Program-made: the position numbers and the translations under genes
NCBI GenBank assembly: GCA_036867785.1
Contig: CP145418.1
Location: 124,001 to 188,000 of the forward strand
Direction: 5' to 3'
Source of the DNA: Plasmodiophora brassicae
Lineage: Eukaryota; Endomyxa: Phytomyxea; Phytomyxea; Plasmodiophorida
DNA length: 64,000 nucleotides
Shown here: positions 1-11,656 of the stretch, piece by piece
Layout: each line of letters begins with the position of its first letter
Numbering within the stretch: the first letter of the stretch is position 1
The notes under the pieces: generated by a model
The model's input: only the letters and a program-made list of their open reading frames with translations
Told to the model about the DNA's origin: nothing
The model's database searches: none

Positions 1-579
1 GTTGCGGCTCGTCGGGTTCTTCGCTGACGTCGGAAACGCCATCGACGCACTCGTGTCTAAAAGAAGCATCACCTTTCGCTCTTCCGCAGCGAAACTTCTC
101 TCAGGCTCGCTTGCATGCGGGCTTGTTTGCGCGTTCGTACTTGTAGTGTTTACCACCACGAGCGGCTCGACATCAGGGCTGACATTGCCTGGCTGAATAC
201 GGCGACACTGAACTGTATCGGCACCCAACAGGCATCCACCCAAGAACCTGCGCAATTTGCTCCACCCAAATCGAACCATTTTCTTAGCCAATCCTGGAGA
301 TGCAGAACGATCATTCAGGTACATGCCCGAAGATGGTGTCGTTTGCACGTGATGTAGACGACGGTATGCTGTCGACGGCTGAAGACCCGGGGACGGTGTT
401 GTTTGCGACGACGTCGTGCCAGAAAATGCCTGCACGTCAGCAAGGCAGTGGTCGAAACGGCGATGCTGGCCGCGCGGTTTTCTCAGTGGGTTGCAAGAGC
501 AGGAGTTCCCAGCGGTCCCAAACCCCGCTGCCCCGATCGCTACGATGATGGCGGCGGCCATCAGTCGCATCTGGACCAT
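1..579 (-). CDS. Small secreted protein, partial (runs off left edge)
   Basis: The frame is open for 193 codons from an ATG at 579 to the window edge, with no stop, so the C-terminus is missing. A second in-frame ATG at 570 may be the true start. The N-terminus is a classic signal peptide: MRLMAAAIIVAIGAAGF, then a small-residue cleavage region (GTAGN), then CSCN. The rest is hydrophilic and rich in Ser, Thr and Pro. The N-terminus resembles the gene at 1521-1952: both have MRL, a hydrophobic core, AGN, a Cys cluster and then a basic stretch ending in RF. I infer a two-member local family of secreted proteins. No enzymatic domain is visible and the function is unknown. Confidence 0.6.
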   Translation of the reverse strand, partial: MVQMRLMAAAIIVAIGAAGFGTAGNSCSCNPLRKPRGQHRRFDHCLADVQAFSGTTSSQTTPSPGLQPSTAYRRLHHVQTTPSSGMYLNDRSASPGLAKKMVRFGWSKLRRFLGGCLLGADTVQCRRIQPGNVSPDVEPLVVVNTTSTNAQTSPHASEPERSFAAEERKVMLLLDTSASMAFPTSAKNPTSRN

Positions 580-1520
580 GGTATCCTGGAACGGGACCGT
601 ACGTACGCTCGCTGGCTCGATGTGGATTGGAACTGGTCAGCCGCCCTGTCGCGCAGTTCTGCACTGCCGTCGAGTCGCGCAGGCGCCACTGCAGATTGGA
701 TTCGCGCAAACAGCGTGATACCTACTGTACACTGTACAGCGCCGTTGTACAGGTCGAAACGACTGCAACAATGTCCACACCAGCTTGCTGATGCCCTCTA
801 GATAGTACTCATTGTGAATATAACAATGCAAGTGGCAGCACCAGTGAAGTTTTGCCTTAACAGCAACGTCACGCGAAAACAGGTTCAGTATATTGTCGCA
901 TATCTTGTGCGACAAGTGTCGTCCCGGATTCCAGCAATCTATCAGGTTCACCGGCAAAGCTGGCCACTTGAAAGACGACCAGCGCCGCAGAATAGTATCC
1001 AAATGTCGGTAGATCTGGGCATCTGAATGCGAGGGTTGTGTGCTGCAACTGGATCGAACGGGGCCAACACATCAATTTGATGGCCTCTGTCATAACCGAC
1101 TCCGATTTATCATAGCGGGCGTGCGTCATATCACACAAGTCGTCTGGAATATTATTCGCTGAGATCGCCAGCTTCCGTAACTTGGCTGCACCTCCATGAG
1201 AATCATTTCTGTCACACCCGATGCGCGACCGATGTGCCTGGCCCAACGTCGTGCTATCTCGACGTCTGTGCCAGATCATATACACCTACTAAGCGACAGC
1301 ACGCTGCCAGGGGAGACACAGCTAGCAGTGAAGAAGGGCCCCAGGAACACAAGATTGCATGGATAGAGGTCAAATCTTAATCCTATCGTCACAACAGAGC
1401 CGCACCCAAACTGAGTTTCGACGCTGAATCCACATCCATTCACAACATTCACAATCGCCTTCCACTGTGATATTCACTGACTATGTTGTATGTATATATG
1501 CTGAACAACCGACCGATCAA
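580..1520. other. Spacer with no firm gene; possible decayed coding sequence
   Basis: This stretch looks less GC-rich than its surroundings. On the minus strand between about 640 and 1285 two overlapping frames give protein-like residue composition, including a leucine-rich stretch (AAKLRKLAISANNIP). I could not build a spliced gene with a credible start and phase-matched introns. It may be an eroded gene or simple chance. No RNA gene or repeat was seen. Confidence 0.3.
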
Positions 1521-1952
1521 TCAATAATAGATGTGGGCATGATCGATGGGGGAAAAATGAATAGGGACGTCGTAATGAATGGAGACGTGATGATGAGTGG
1601 GGGCGTGATGATGGGCGGGAGCGTGTCCGCGTAATCGTTCTTCGCTGTAGGGAGCGACGACTGCCGTGCCCAGCGGCAGCCTCGGTTCCCGTTCCTCCGA
1701 CGCGCCGTTCCTCCTCGTCCACCGCGGGGCCCGATCGATATTTGAGTGCGAGTCAACCGTCTCCGTCTGCTGTGGAGGCCTGTACGTTGGCGGCAGCGCT
1801 GACCTTGGCACCGGCACGGAGGCGAATGTCGTTAGATGCGCGACGAAACGGTTTTTGTCCTGCTCGTGTTGCCGGGCCTTGCTTGAGCAGCAGTTTCCGG
1901 CGCTTGCGATACTCATCACGCCAACCAGCACGATGACGACTGCGAGGCGCAT
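1521..1952 (-). CDS. Small secreted His/Tyr-rich protein
   Basis: The predicted protein has 143 residues. The start chosen is the ATG that opens a clear signal peptide (MRLAVVIVLVGVMSIASAG), not the upstream in-frame ATG at 2072. Mature sequence begins NCCSSK and is followed by a polar Pro/Arg-rich middle. The C-terminal 35 residues are rich in His, with alternating Tyr and Ile (HHH and HYDV clusters), which suggests metal binding or a wall or secreted role; that is inference. It shares the MRL...AGN...C start with the partial gene at the left edge, so the two are probably paralogues. No known domain is recognised. Confidence 0.55.
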   Translation of the reverse strand: MRLAVVIVLVGVMSIASAGNCCSSKARQHEQDKNRFVAHLTTFASVPVPRSALPPTYRPPQQTETVDSHSNIDRAPRWTRRNGASEEREPRLPLGTAVVAPYSEERLRGHAPAHHHAPTHHHVSIHYDVPIHFSPIDHAHIYY

Positions 1953-2550
1953 GCCGACGAAACCGTTGTTAGGTGGGCGACGAGTGAAAAGTGAAAACCC
2001 CGCACGGCGCGGGCGACTGGTTCGCAGTCGCGCCACGAGCCACGGCGAAATTGCACACGCCGATGCCCCCACGCAGACTGCGACCTACTTACATAGTGTA
2101 GGTGGCACATGTATGGGGGCAGCACTGAATGTTGCCAAGATGGAGTTCGCGTACGGGAAGCTTCCATCAAATCCCATCCTGTGTTATCGACAAACTCGAA
2201 GAACGATGAGCCGGTGCCCTCATCTGCGCCAGGTATCCAGGCGGGCCTTTCCGGCGGTCATATATCAGATGGAGGTAGTGCATCCGGACACCCTCTTTCG
2301 AATGCACTGCCGCCGGCCTACGATCGGTAACGTATGGCGCGGTCTTTCGACGCCTTCAGGGTCTCCGTCCCTCGCAGTGCCCGTCGCTGTCGCCTGAATG
2401 CTTTCTAGCCGTTCAGGATACGATTCCCATGCGTTCATATCGTTGGCGTCGGCAATGCATTCGTCAGTCCTCGCAGGAACGCCTGTTTTTAATGAGGTTA
2501 TAAAAACAGCAGATCTGAAAATGATTTCTAGGTGTTCGGCGACGACAACG
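1953..2550. other. Intergenic spacer
   Basis: This lies between the secreted-protein start and the G-alpha stop. Short frames on both strands lack a coding pattern or splice support. No tRNA, repeat or other element was recognised. Confidence 0.4.
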
Positions 2551-3751
2551 TCATAAGAGGCCGATGTCACTCAATGACCGTCGTATGACGATGTCCTTGA
2601 CGGCGGTGAACACGTGCCTGATGTTCTCGCTGTCGGTCGCACACGTTATATGCGTGTAGACGGGTTTGTTGGCGATCAGGTTCCTGGCCTCGAACGCCTG
2701 CTTGACGTACTGGGCGCACGGCTCGAACTCCTGCGACCCGAAGTACTGCGGGAAGCAGACGTTGATGTGAACGAGCTTGATCTTCTCGGCGAACAGGTCG
2801 CTCTTGTTGAGGAATAGTATGACGGGCGTCGACTTGAACCATTCCGAGTTGACAATGTCGCCGAACAGCGTCAGTGCTTCGTGCATCCGATTCGTCGTGC
2901 CGTCTTCGTACAGGACCTGGTCATAATCGCTTAGGGCGGCCACGAAGATCACGGCGGTCACCGAATCGAAGCAGTGAATCCATTTCTTCCGCTCGTTGCG
3001 CTGCCCACCGACGTCAAACTGACCAACGGCGCATATCAGCGTTTGTGCAGCGGTAGGTGCGCCTGGCGTACCATTTGGAATTTCGAGTTCTCCAACTCGA
3101 ACTCGGTCTCGACGATACCGGTGGTCCTGACTCTTGACCTGAGGATGTCGGCCTCGGACGGCACGTAGCTGGGCGCACAGATCTCGTCGATCTTGTCGAA
3201 GAACCAGTTGGAGTTGTCGGTCAGCTGGAACTTGCTCCTGTTGACGAACGTGCACCGGATGCCGGGGTCGTTCCAGAGCACCTTGATGTGGGCAGCGTCC
3301 TCGGGCGTCAGCACGCTGTCTGCCTTGAGCGCCATGACCGCGTGCGCATGGTCCCGGTGCTGCACCTTGATCTGCGTGTCCAGATGCGGGTATTTGACCT
3401 TCAGGCGCTCGGTGTTCCGTATCAGCGTCTGTATCGCTGAAATGACGTTGGCGTATATGATGTGGTCGAACTTCCGCCTCTCCTCCTCAGAGTACCCGGG
3501 CCCATACAGCTTGATCATTTGCCTGTGACAGGTGCCAGTCGGTCATCTCTGAAACACCTGGCGTAACGCAATCGCTATCCGTACTTGAACAGAGTGCTCT
3601 TGCCGGATTCCCCGGCGCCCAGCAGGAGGAGCTTCTTGATCTCGGAGTGGGCGGCGACATCTTTGGCGGCGGCGGCATCGATCTCTTTCGACCGAGCCTG
3701 CTCTCGCATCCATTCCGTGGCCAGGCATTGCAACCCGCAGAACCCCACCAT
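2551..3751 (-). CDS. Heterotrimeric G-protein alpha subunit
   Basis: Exons are 3585-3751, 3072-3522 and 2551-3018; introns are 62 and 53 nt, both GT-AG. The product has 361 residues, normal for G-alpha. All nucleotide-binding motifs are present: P-loop GAGESGKST, switch I RVRTTG with the catalytic Arg, switch II DVGGQRNERKKW with the catalytic Gln, NKSD and TCATD. The C-terminus DIGLL lacks the pertussis-toxin Cys at position -4. The helical domain lies between the P-loop and switch I. The start is the only ATG after an in-frame TAG two codons upstream. It gives MVGFCGLQC, so Gly is at position 3 and canonical N-myristoylation is not supported, although two Cys could be palmitoylated. It acts at the inner plasma membrane downstream of seven-TM receptors; a candidate receptor lies at 16-17.7 kb. 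Confidence 0.95.
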
Positions 3752-4139
3752 CGGCTACACCCGGTATCCGCCCCCCGCCCTGCTACTGCATTCGACGTCG
3801 GCAACGATCCCGCGCCGCCCCGCTCTCGCCCGCGATTACGGCTGACGACGGGTTATCGTGCGTGCCCTTGATATTCAATGGTGGGCGCGCGATCCCATAC
3901 CACCGGTATCTATCAGTACCCTGTACCCCTGACACCCTCAGCCGCGCTCATATCCGGCCGACGCGCCGCTGAGGGTGCTCCCGCAGTCGGAACGTTCGCC
4001 CGCAGTAGGGCCACGTTAGCGCGGCCCGGGGCGCGGGGGTCGTAACGTGGACGTCCCCGACCCACAGTCGGCGAACATATTGTGATGTAGGTCCGTGGGC
4101 TGCAGCCTCGACTGTGGATCGGGTGGGCGTCGGGTGACG
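3752..4139. promoter_or_regulatory. Shared upstream region between divergent G-alpha and centrin
   Basis: About 390 bp separate two divergent start codons, so this must hold both promoters. I see no clear TATA box or repeated motif and do not assign individual sites. Confidence 0.4.
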
Positions 4140-4785
<646 letters not shown>

Positions 4786-4851
4786 GGGCGCGCTTCCAGT
4801 CTACACACCGGCGGTCTGCATGACCGTTGTATAAAGGGCCGATCTGTATAA

Positions 4852-5502
4852 TTAGGCTGCGTATGGTTGCCGGGGACTTGGCAGTAGGTCGGGGCGCCAT
4901 ACATCGTCGCCAGGCAGGCCCAATGGCGACATGACGAAGACGCAGTTGTCGGCGATGACGACGGGGATCCGCATCTGGGCTAAATAGGACAGGCCAGCGT
5001 GGGTGACCCGGGTCTCGCTGATGTCCAGGCGTCGCAGCGTGGACCGGCACGCATCGGTGACGTGCTCGATGGAGGCGTCGGTCAGCAGGCGGCAGCCTCT
5101 CAGGACCAGGGATTCGACGTTGCGGCACCCGTGCATGACGAGGGCGATGCCCCTGTCGGTCAGGGACGGGCACCCCGACAGGTCCAGGTGCCTGACGCGG
5201 TCGCATCCGGCAATGACGGGCATGCACCAGTCGTGGCATCCCTGGGCGGACAGGTGCACGAGGCCCCGGCAGCGGCCCAGGATTCCGGCGAACACGGGAA
5301 GCGCCACGGTTGTCGGTTGGGAGCCGTCTGCCACTGCACTGACGGCCAGGGACGATATCCTCGCCAGGTAGTCCGGGTGCCGAGACGCCTGCCTCAGCAG
5401 GCGGCAGACCTGGCCGATCGGGGCGCCAACGACGTCGCCCACGTCGAGGTACATAAACACGCTGTGCAGGACGTCGAGGGGCAGGTCGGCGAGCAGCACC
5501 AT
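4852..5502 (-). CDS. F-box / leucine-rich-repeat protein
   Basis: The gene is intronless and encodes 216 residues. Residues about 4-45 form an F-box (LADLPLDVLHSVFMYL...VCRLLRQASRHPDYLARI), the SKP1-binding adaptor of SCF ubiquitin ligases. It is followed by cysteine-containing leucine-rich repeats of the AMN1/FBXL type: LDLSGCPSLTDRGI, LVLRGCRLLTDASI and LDISETRVTHAGL. The repeat domain is short, about four to five units, so this is a small FBXL protein. It probably selects a substrate for ubiquitination in the cytosol; the target cannot be read from sequence. Confidence 0.85.
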   Translation of the reverse strand: MVLLADLPLDVLHSVFMYLDVGDVVGAPIGQVCRLLRQASRHPDYLARISSLAVSAVADGSQPTTVALPVFAGILGRCRGLVHLSAQGCHDWCMPVIAGCDRVRHLDLSGCPSLTDRGIALVMHGCRNVESLVLRGCRLLTDASIEHVTDACRSTLRRLDISETRVTHAGLSYLAQMRIPVVIADNCVFVMSPLGLPGDDVWRPDLLPSPRQPYAA

Positions 5503-5892
5503 GGGTTAACTTAGGGGTCAACTACTTGACTGGGCGGCGTGACTCAACGTGACCATTCAGGCGACCTTGTGCGAAACCCGGGGCGCCCGGATCGGAGTCG
5601 GAACCGGATCCGGGCCCCGCGTTAGCCTCATGCTCGCCGTGGTGGCTTGTCGACCGAAACGGTGCCGTCGGCGCCCGGGCATCACGCGCGACTCGGCAAC
5701 GGAACCAGACCCTCGGGGCATGAGCCGTATGGCAATGCGTCCGGCGATGGGATCCCCTGCAGGGTTGGTCGCCCGCCCGGCTGTGACTGGATGGCACAGC
5801 CGGACCAAGTTCGACGAGCACCAAGGGACGACGCGGCCACAGCGGCGATCCTAGTCTGGTGGCGGGTCGACGTCTGCCGGTCCGGTCGCACC
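5503..5892. promoter_or_regulatory. Shared upstream region of divergent F-box and Rab1 genes
   Basis: There are 390 bp between divergent starts. Frames here are short and overlap on both strands, without splice support. No specific element is recognised. Confidence 0.35.
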
Positions 5893-6845
<953 letters not shown>

Positions 6846-7155
6846 ACCAACCGGAGACCTCCAGGTCACACATAAATGTACATGTCGCGTCGAGCACCCA
6901 TTCCGCCTGGTACCAGCCACCGGTGGAGTACCCGATGTAGAGTGCTTCTTCGAACGGAATTGCTGCGAACTTTGTGCTCGCAACGACCCCCTAATCCATC
7001 CTGATGGCCGGCTGTTGACTCACCCGTCGACCCTTGTTCGCCTTTGTCGTTTAAGGGATTAGACGGATTGTTCCGGTTGTGTGGCGACAAGCGAGTCGAC
7101 CTGATCTGTGATGGTCGTAGCGGCAGCGGTATGGTGATCCGATGCCGCGACGTAG
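6846..7155. other. Intergenic spacer
   Basis: About 310 bp lie between the Rab1 stop and the next start. The long minus-strand frame here (6866-7450) has no coding pattern. Nothing else is seen. Confidence 0.35.
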
Positions 7156-7709
7156 ATGATCGTTGCAACCGCTGGGAGTGTTCTTTCTCTACTACGGCTG
7201 TATGAATCGTTATTACAGGTCGTGTTCCTTCTTGAGGACACGCATCGAACGTAAGGTTTTTCACCAATTGATATCTGCAGAAACTGACGGTTGCTTGGAC
7301 CTCGCAGGCGTCCCCAACGTTTATACGTTCCAGGCCCACATCTGGGTTCCTTGAGGAATTTCGCCGCCAGTGTGGAGTCGAGCGCTCGTTACCCAGTCTC
7401 GACGTCATCAGTGCGACCTCGCTGGAGCAGATTATCGAGGAATGTCGCACCCGTCTACACGTTCTGCTTCCTGTCGATCTTCACGTTATCGAAAAGCACG
7501 ACGTTAATAATTATTGCATGTTTGAACCTGCTACAAAGGTCGGCGACTTGCGCCTCGCAGCAGGATCGTTGGTCTCTCTTCGCGCTACGCTTCCAAGTGG
7601 GCGGGCGTCCTCGTTGCAGGCAAGGGTGCTGTTACGAAGGGAGGTAATGGTAAAAGAGGCCCCGATAAACAGCCTCGGAAGAGGGCATGTCGGGAAAAGA
7701 CCCAGCTGA
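7156..7709 (+). CDS. Unidentified two-exon protein
   Basis: Model: exon 7156-7218, a 62-nt GT-AG intron, exon 7281-7709; 163 residues. Exon 1 begins MIVATAGSVLSLLRLYESLLQ, which could be a hydrophobic helix or weak signal. Exon 2 has a convincing helical composition (SGFLEEFRRQCGVE and SLEQIIEECRTRLHVLLPVDL). The tail after about residue 125 is less protein-like. It may instead splice onward to a frame ending at 7806 that reads VCIAISLSISVLTADASTG. I do not recognise a family. The intron phase match and length support a real gene; the ends are uncertain. Confidence 0.4.
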
Positions 7710-7809
7710 TCCCGCCTCCAAGGTTTGTATCGCCATTTCGCTTTCGATCTCAGTACTGACGGCAGACGCGTCGACGGGTATACACGACGTTTATCGCAAA
7801 GTTTGACGG

Positions 7810-8133
7810 CGAAAGACGAACTCCAGGTGAGCCACTGTCGGGGCATTCACGTCAATTAGCAAGAGAGAAGACAGGGAAACCTGCCTACTTACTGCATAGC
7901 TGTTCATGACGGGGTACCCTGGTGTCCCACAATGTGGGCATCGGCGACGAAGCTCGAGAAAGTACGGCCGCTACTAGGCAGCGTGACGCCTCAACAGCAG
8001 TTCAGGTGCGTATCCGCACGTGACGTCATCGGTACCATCGTGAATCACGGTTCCGTCGTTCGCCGGGCGGCAAGTTCCCGGATGACCAGTCCCCAAATCC
8101 GAATCACCACCCCAAACCACGCCAATCGCCTCG
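7810..8133. other. Upstream region of mucin-like gene
   Basis: About 320 bp without a supported gene. It presumably contains the promoter of the Thr-rich secreted protein. No motif was assigned. Confidence 0.3.
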
Positions 8134-9075
8134 ATGAACGCCGCCATCGTCATCGCAGCCGTAGCGATCTCCGCCAGCATCGCTGCCGGCCAGACACCAG
8201 AGTCTGCATCACCCTCAACGGTAGACGCGTTACCTGTCACGACGACGACGACGACACCGACGACGACGACGTCGACAACGCCACCCACGACGACAACAGT
8301 GGCACCTGCGACGACAACAACAACAGCGCCTGCAGAGTCGACGACAACGTTACCTACCACGAAGACGACAACGTTACCTGCCACGAGGACGCCGACACGA
8401 GGGACGGCGACTGGCAATGCGACCATGACGCAGCGACAGGCGCAGATCGACGCCCGAGCTCAGGCTGTCCAGAAGAAGGCTGCGGGAGCGTTCTCCAATA
8501 GGCAGGGCGCCCTGCAGGGCAACGCATCGACGGGGCTGACAGCCGGGCAGACGGATGCGAACGACACGCTTGCGTCGGGCATCACCAACGGGCAGACGCA
8601 GGTGACCGACGCGGCGCAGCAGGGCGGGAACGTCGTTAACGGCACGCTGTCGCAGATCGAGAAGGCCTCGCTGGCCGCCCAGGCGCAAGCCAACCGGACG
8701 CGGCAGATCGCGAACAACGCTGTCCGAGCGAACAACGCCAGTGGGACGGCCATCAGCAACCAGCTGATCAGCGGGACCGGCCAAGCCAAGCAAACCGGGA
8801 ACCAGTTGAGGCAGAACATGCTTGCCGCGTTCGGCAATAATTCGACGACCACGACGACAACGCCTGATCCGGCGACAGCGACGACCACGCCTCCTGCGAA
8901 CACGACGACGACGACGACGACCCCGCCGTCGTCCCTTCCAGGTGCTTCAGCGACGAACCCGAACATCATCCCGTCGAGCGCACCGACAAGCGTTTCTACA
9001 TCTGTCCCTGGTGCACCCGTTCCTACGCCCGCGCCAGCACCCAGGCAATCCAGGACTGGGACCCGCTTCAACTGA
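8134..9075 (+). CDS. Secreted Thr-rich mucin-like protein
   Basis: The 313-residue product is intronless. A signal peptide (MNAAIVIAAVAISASIAAG) precedes a Thr/Pro block (residues about 35-90, largely ACG and ACN codon runs). A central domain of about 130 residues follows, rich in Ala, Gln, Asn and Gly with NGT, NAT and NRT sequons. A second Thr block and a Pro/Ser/Ala tail complete it. There is no C-terminal membrane helix and no clear GPI signal. The design, an Asn/Gln-rich core between two O-glycosylatable stalks, is typical of cell-surface, glycocalyx or cyst-wall mucins. The repetitive ACG tracts should make this region hypervariable in length between strains. Confidence 0.8.
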   Translation: MNAAIVIAAVAISASIAAGQTPESASPSTVDALPVTTTTTTPTTTTSTTPPTTTTVAPATTTTTAPAESTTTLPTTKTTTLPATRTPTRGTATGNATMTQRQAQIDARAQAVQKKAAGAFSNRQGALQGNASTGLTAGQTDANDTLASGITNGQTQVTDAAQQGGNVVNGTLSQIEKASLAAQAQANRTRQIANNAVRANNASGTAISNQLISGTGQAKQTGNQLRQNMLAAFGNNSTTTTTTPDPATATTTPPANTTTTTTTPPSSLPGASATNPNIIPSSAPTSVSTSVPGAPVPTPAPAPRQSRTGTRFN

Positions 9076-9142
9076 TCAAAGGGGGTCGCCCTAAGCACGT
9101 GGATTAAACGCCGTCCTCCCGGCACGTCCCTGTATGTGGGCG

Positions 9143-9841
9143 TCACACGATTCGAGCGGGATCCTTGGCCGTCGTGCCGGTTGCCGACTTAGGGCCGCAG
9201 CAGGTCTCGCAAGGCGGTATGACGTTGCCGTCGTCGGGCTCGGCGAACGGGTCGCCCGGCTCCATGGCGCGCCTCAGTAGGTAGACGCAGCCGACGACGA
9301 TGTAGAGGAACGAGGCGGTGCCCAGGGTGGCGTTCAGCGCGAACGCGAACTGGCAGAGCGCGTTGTCGGCACCGTCGCAGGCGTACGCGCTCTGCGACGC
9401 TATCAGGACCGACGGCGAGAAGAAGAACAAGGACAGGACCAGGAAGTACATGGGCAGGTTCGGCGACAGGGCATCGTGCCCGAGAAGGTACTTCACCTCG
9501 CGTAGGCCGCTGCTGAGGGAGAACCGCGTCACCAGCCAGGTCGCCGAGCTGATGGATGAGAACGACAGCCAGGTGGAGATGCCGGTCAGGATGCCATAGA
9601 CCTGCTTGGCGCTGCCCGACTGGCCGTCCAGGTCGGGTGGGCTCAGGTGATTGGTCAGGCTGGTCGTGAACAGCAGGACGGCGATCACGCCGATCGTCGC
9701 CCACGTGTTCTTCAGCGAGTCGTACACGAACGCGAGCTTCTTCTCACCGATCGCCCCGCGATGAATCTCGAACCAGTGCCCGGCCGTTGCCGCCGACAGT
9801 ACGCCCAGCGCCGACCTGCACGGTCGCCCAACGACCTGCAT
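9143..9841 (-). CDS. Four-TM membrane protein, unknown family
   Basis: The frame is open from 9952. The ATG at 9841 (MQVVGRPCRSALG) is chosen as the first plausible start, giving 232 residues. A cytosolic-looking N-terminus (HWFEIHRGAIGEKKLAFVYD) precedes four hydrophobic helices: WATIGVIAVLLFTTSL, a second around GILTGISTWLSFSSISSATW, a third YFLVLSLFFFSPSVLI, and a fourth ATLGTASFLYIVVGCVYLL. The loop between TM3 and TM4 has two Cys (ACDG...NALC) that could form a disulfide. The tail contains CETCCG. I do not recognise a family. An upstream exon cannot be excluded. It converges on the mucin-like gene with a 67-bp gap. Confidence 0.65.
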   Translation of the reverse strand: MQVVGRPCRSALGVLSAATAGHWFEIHRGAIGEKKLAFVYDSLKNTWATIGVIAVLLFTTSLTNHLSPPDLDGQSGSAKQVYGILTGISTWLSFSSISSATWLVTRFSLSSGLREVKYLLGHDALSPNLPMYFLVLSLFFFSPSVLIASQSAYACDGADNALCQFAFALNATLGTASFLYIVVGCVYLLRRAMEPGDPFAEPDDGNVIPPCETCCGPKSATGTTAKDPARIV

Positions 9842-10011
9842 TGGAACTCGGCGCCGGTGGCGTATGTTGCAGAGGGCGATGCGATCGTACTCGCTGTCGA
9901 TCGTTCGTAATAGTACTGGCCGGCTATACCCAGCTACGTAAAGAGCATGCACAAGCGGTGTCTGATGCGTTGGACAGAACGACGAGACGACATACTGCAG
10001 AGCTTGACCGT

Positions 10012-11446
10012 TTACAGAGGGCTCGTGAACACACGTTCAGTGTCGGACTCGGGACGACGTCGAAGTTTCATGGCGATGCCGGCGGCGACCAGGCTGATGG
10101 AGACGAAAACGAGGGCGGCCAGCAGGGCGTGGATGGTGACGATGGACGCGCCCGCCGGTTCTTCGTTGGCCAGCGGACTAGGTATGGGCGTATGCCTCCT
10201 GGCTGGGAACGCCTGTCTCCTGTTGGCAGCCAGCAGCACCATGGCGGCGCCCGAGCTGGCGGCCACTACGAGCCCTGCCTTGACGAGCATGCCTGGGATG
10301 CCACACAGCGAATCACTCACCAGGACGACCGAGCGTCTCGACGCCGTACCGAGCCTGGCGTCTGGGTCCGGCCGATTCACAACGACCAAGGGCCTGGCTT
10401 TCGTAGCGGCGATCGCCAAGGCGCCCAGTGCACAGATCACCGCTATCGCCGACCGCTGGTTTGCACCCGCACGAAGTGTGCCGACCTATGAGGAGCACTG
10501 AGCACACGGGGCGGTGACCAATCCGGCACCTGTCGACTTGCGCCTTCGTGGCCCTCAGCTCAGATTGCGCCAGCGATTCAGCCGACCGGGTCGCGTCCAC
10601 CTCCTGCCGCAGGGCATCGATCGTGCGGGCGGTATCATTGACGGCATCGTCCTTCTCGCTGACGCGACCCTCCAGGTCGGCCTGCATCGCAGCGTACCGC
10701 CCCAGCATGTCGTTCTGCACGCTGATCGTCGTGTTTCGCTCGGCGATGGCCTGCTGGAGCGCCGTCGTGGTGCCGTTCGTCGTCTCGCCATGTCGGACGA
10801 ACGAGGCGCCGGTTGGCGCTTCTGCCGCCGACGCCGTCTGCCGATCTCCAGCGGCACGCTGACGCCCACCGACTTTCCTGGCGCGTTTCGGTACACGATA
10901 TCGACGGACGGGTCCGTCGTGGCGTCTACCGAGCCCAATCGCTTGGGGCCCGTCCCCGTTACGAACCGCCTGAGGCATCCGCCTGGCAAACGCGTCCTGT
11001 TGACGGAACCCAGTCAGCCGTCCCGCCTACAGGACACGGTGGTCACGAGAACGACCAGCAGCAGTAGTACGCCAGCCCGCTCGTTGCGGTTCAGGAACGC
11101 GTCGTCGTTGCTGACGGTGTCGTTGACGACCGGCGACACCAGCTGTTGGGAACGGCATCAGACCCGTCCCGGTCGACGCGTCGCGCCCACCGACATGCCA
11201 TACCATGCCGAACGTGGAGCGGTGCTTGCTGTGCTCGGCGTGCAGGACGTCCGCCTGCACGAGGGGCGGGCGCACACCTGCCGAGAAGCGTCCGAGGGCG
11301 AGGTGCCGCTCGTGGGCGACTACGTTGGGGGCGACAACGACCGCATCGTCGCCCCTGCACCGACGCGTGCAGAGCAGCACGAGGAGTACAACGGCACAGG
11401 CGGGCCAGGCGTAGCAACCGGGCAGCGGCGCCCGCCCCGCATGCAT
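10012..11446 (-). CDS. Coiled-coil membrane protein (smaller tandem member)
   Basis: Best model: exons 11204-11446, 11031-11142, 10897-10982, 10538-10837 and 10012-10485; introns 48-61 nt; 404 residues. An N-terminal hydrophobic segment (PACAVVLLVLLC) is followed by a second (AGVLLLLVVLVTTVS). Next comes an Asn-sequon-rich coiled coil (about residues 150-250: LQQAIAERNTTI, YAAMQADLEGRV, DALRQEVDATRS). Three further hydrophobic helices lie at the C-terminus and end in LRRRPESDTE. It may instead be two genes, because the first two exons also read to a stop at 11014-11016. It shares its plan of luminal coiled coil plus C-terminal helices with the larger neighbour, so I infer a tandem duplicate. 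The function is unknown. Confidence 0.55.
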
Positions 11447-11656
11447 CGTCGTCACTGCTCGGGGGCCCGCCTGCCCCACAGCAGCTGGCAGCAACGAATG
11501 CTATTCTGGGGCGCGCCCTCCCGATCCGATGGGGCTCTCTCTGTTCGTTGCTCTACCCAGTCGACGCCTGTCCGAACTGAACAATGCTCGCTTGTATTGG
11601 AAGAACCGGTCGGATGGTGACAACACGGGGGACGGTCGCGCCCTCGGCGCTGGGCC

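Noticed and set aside
1666-2397. 243-residue plus-strand frame
   Set aside because: It is antisense to the signal-peptide gene at 1521-1952, with irregular composition and no recognisable domain.
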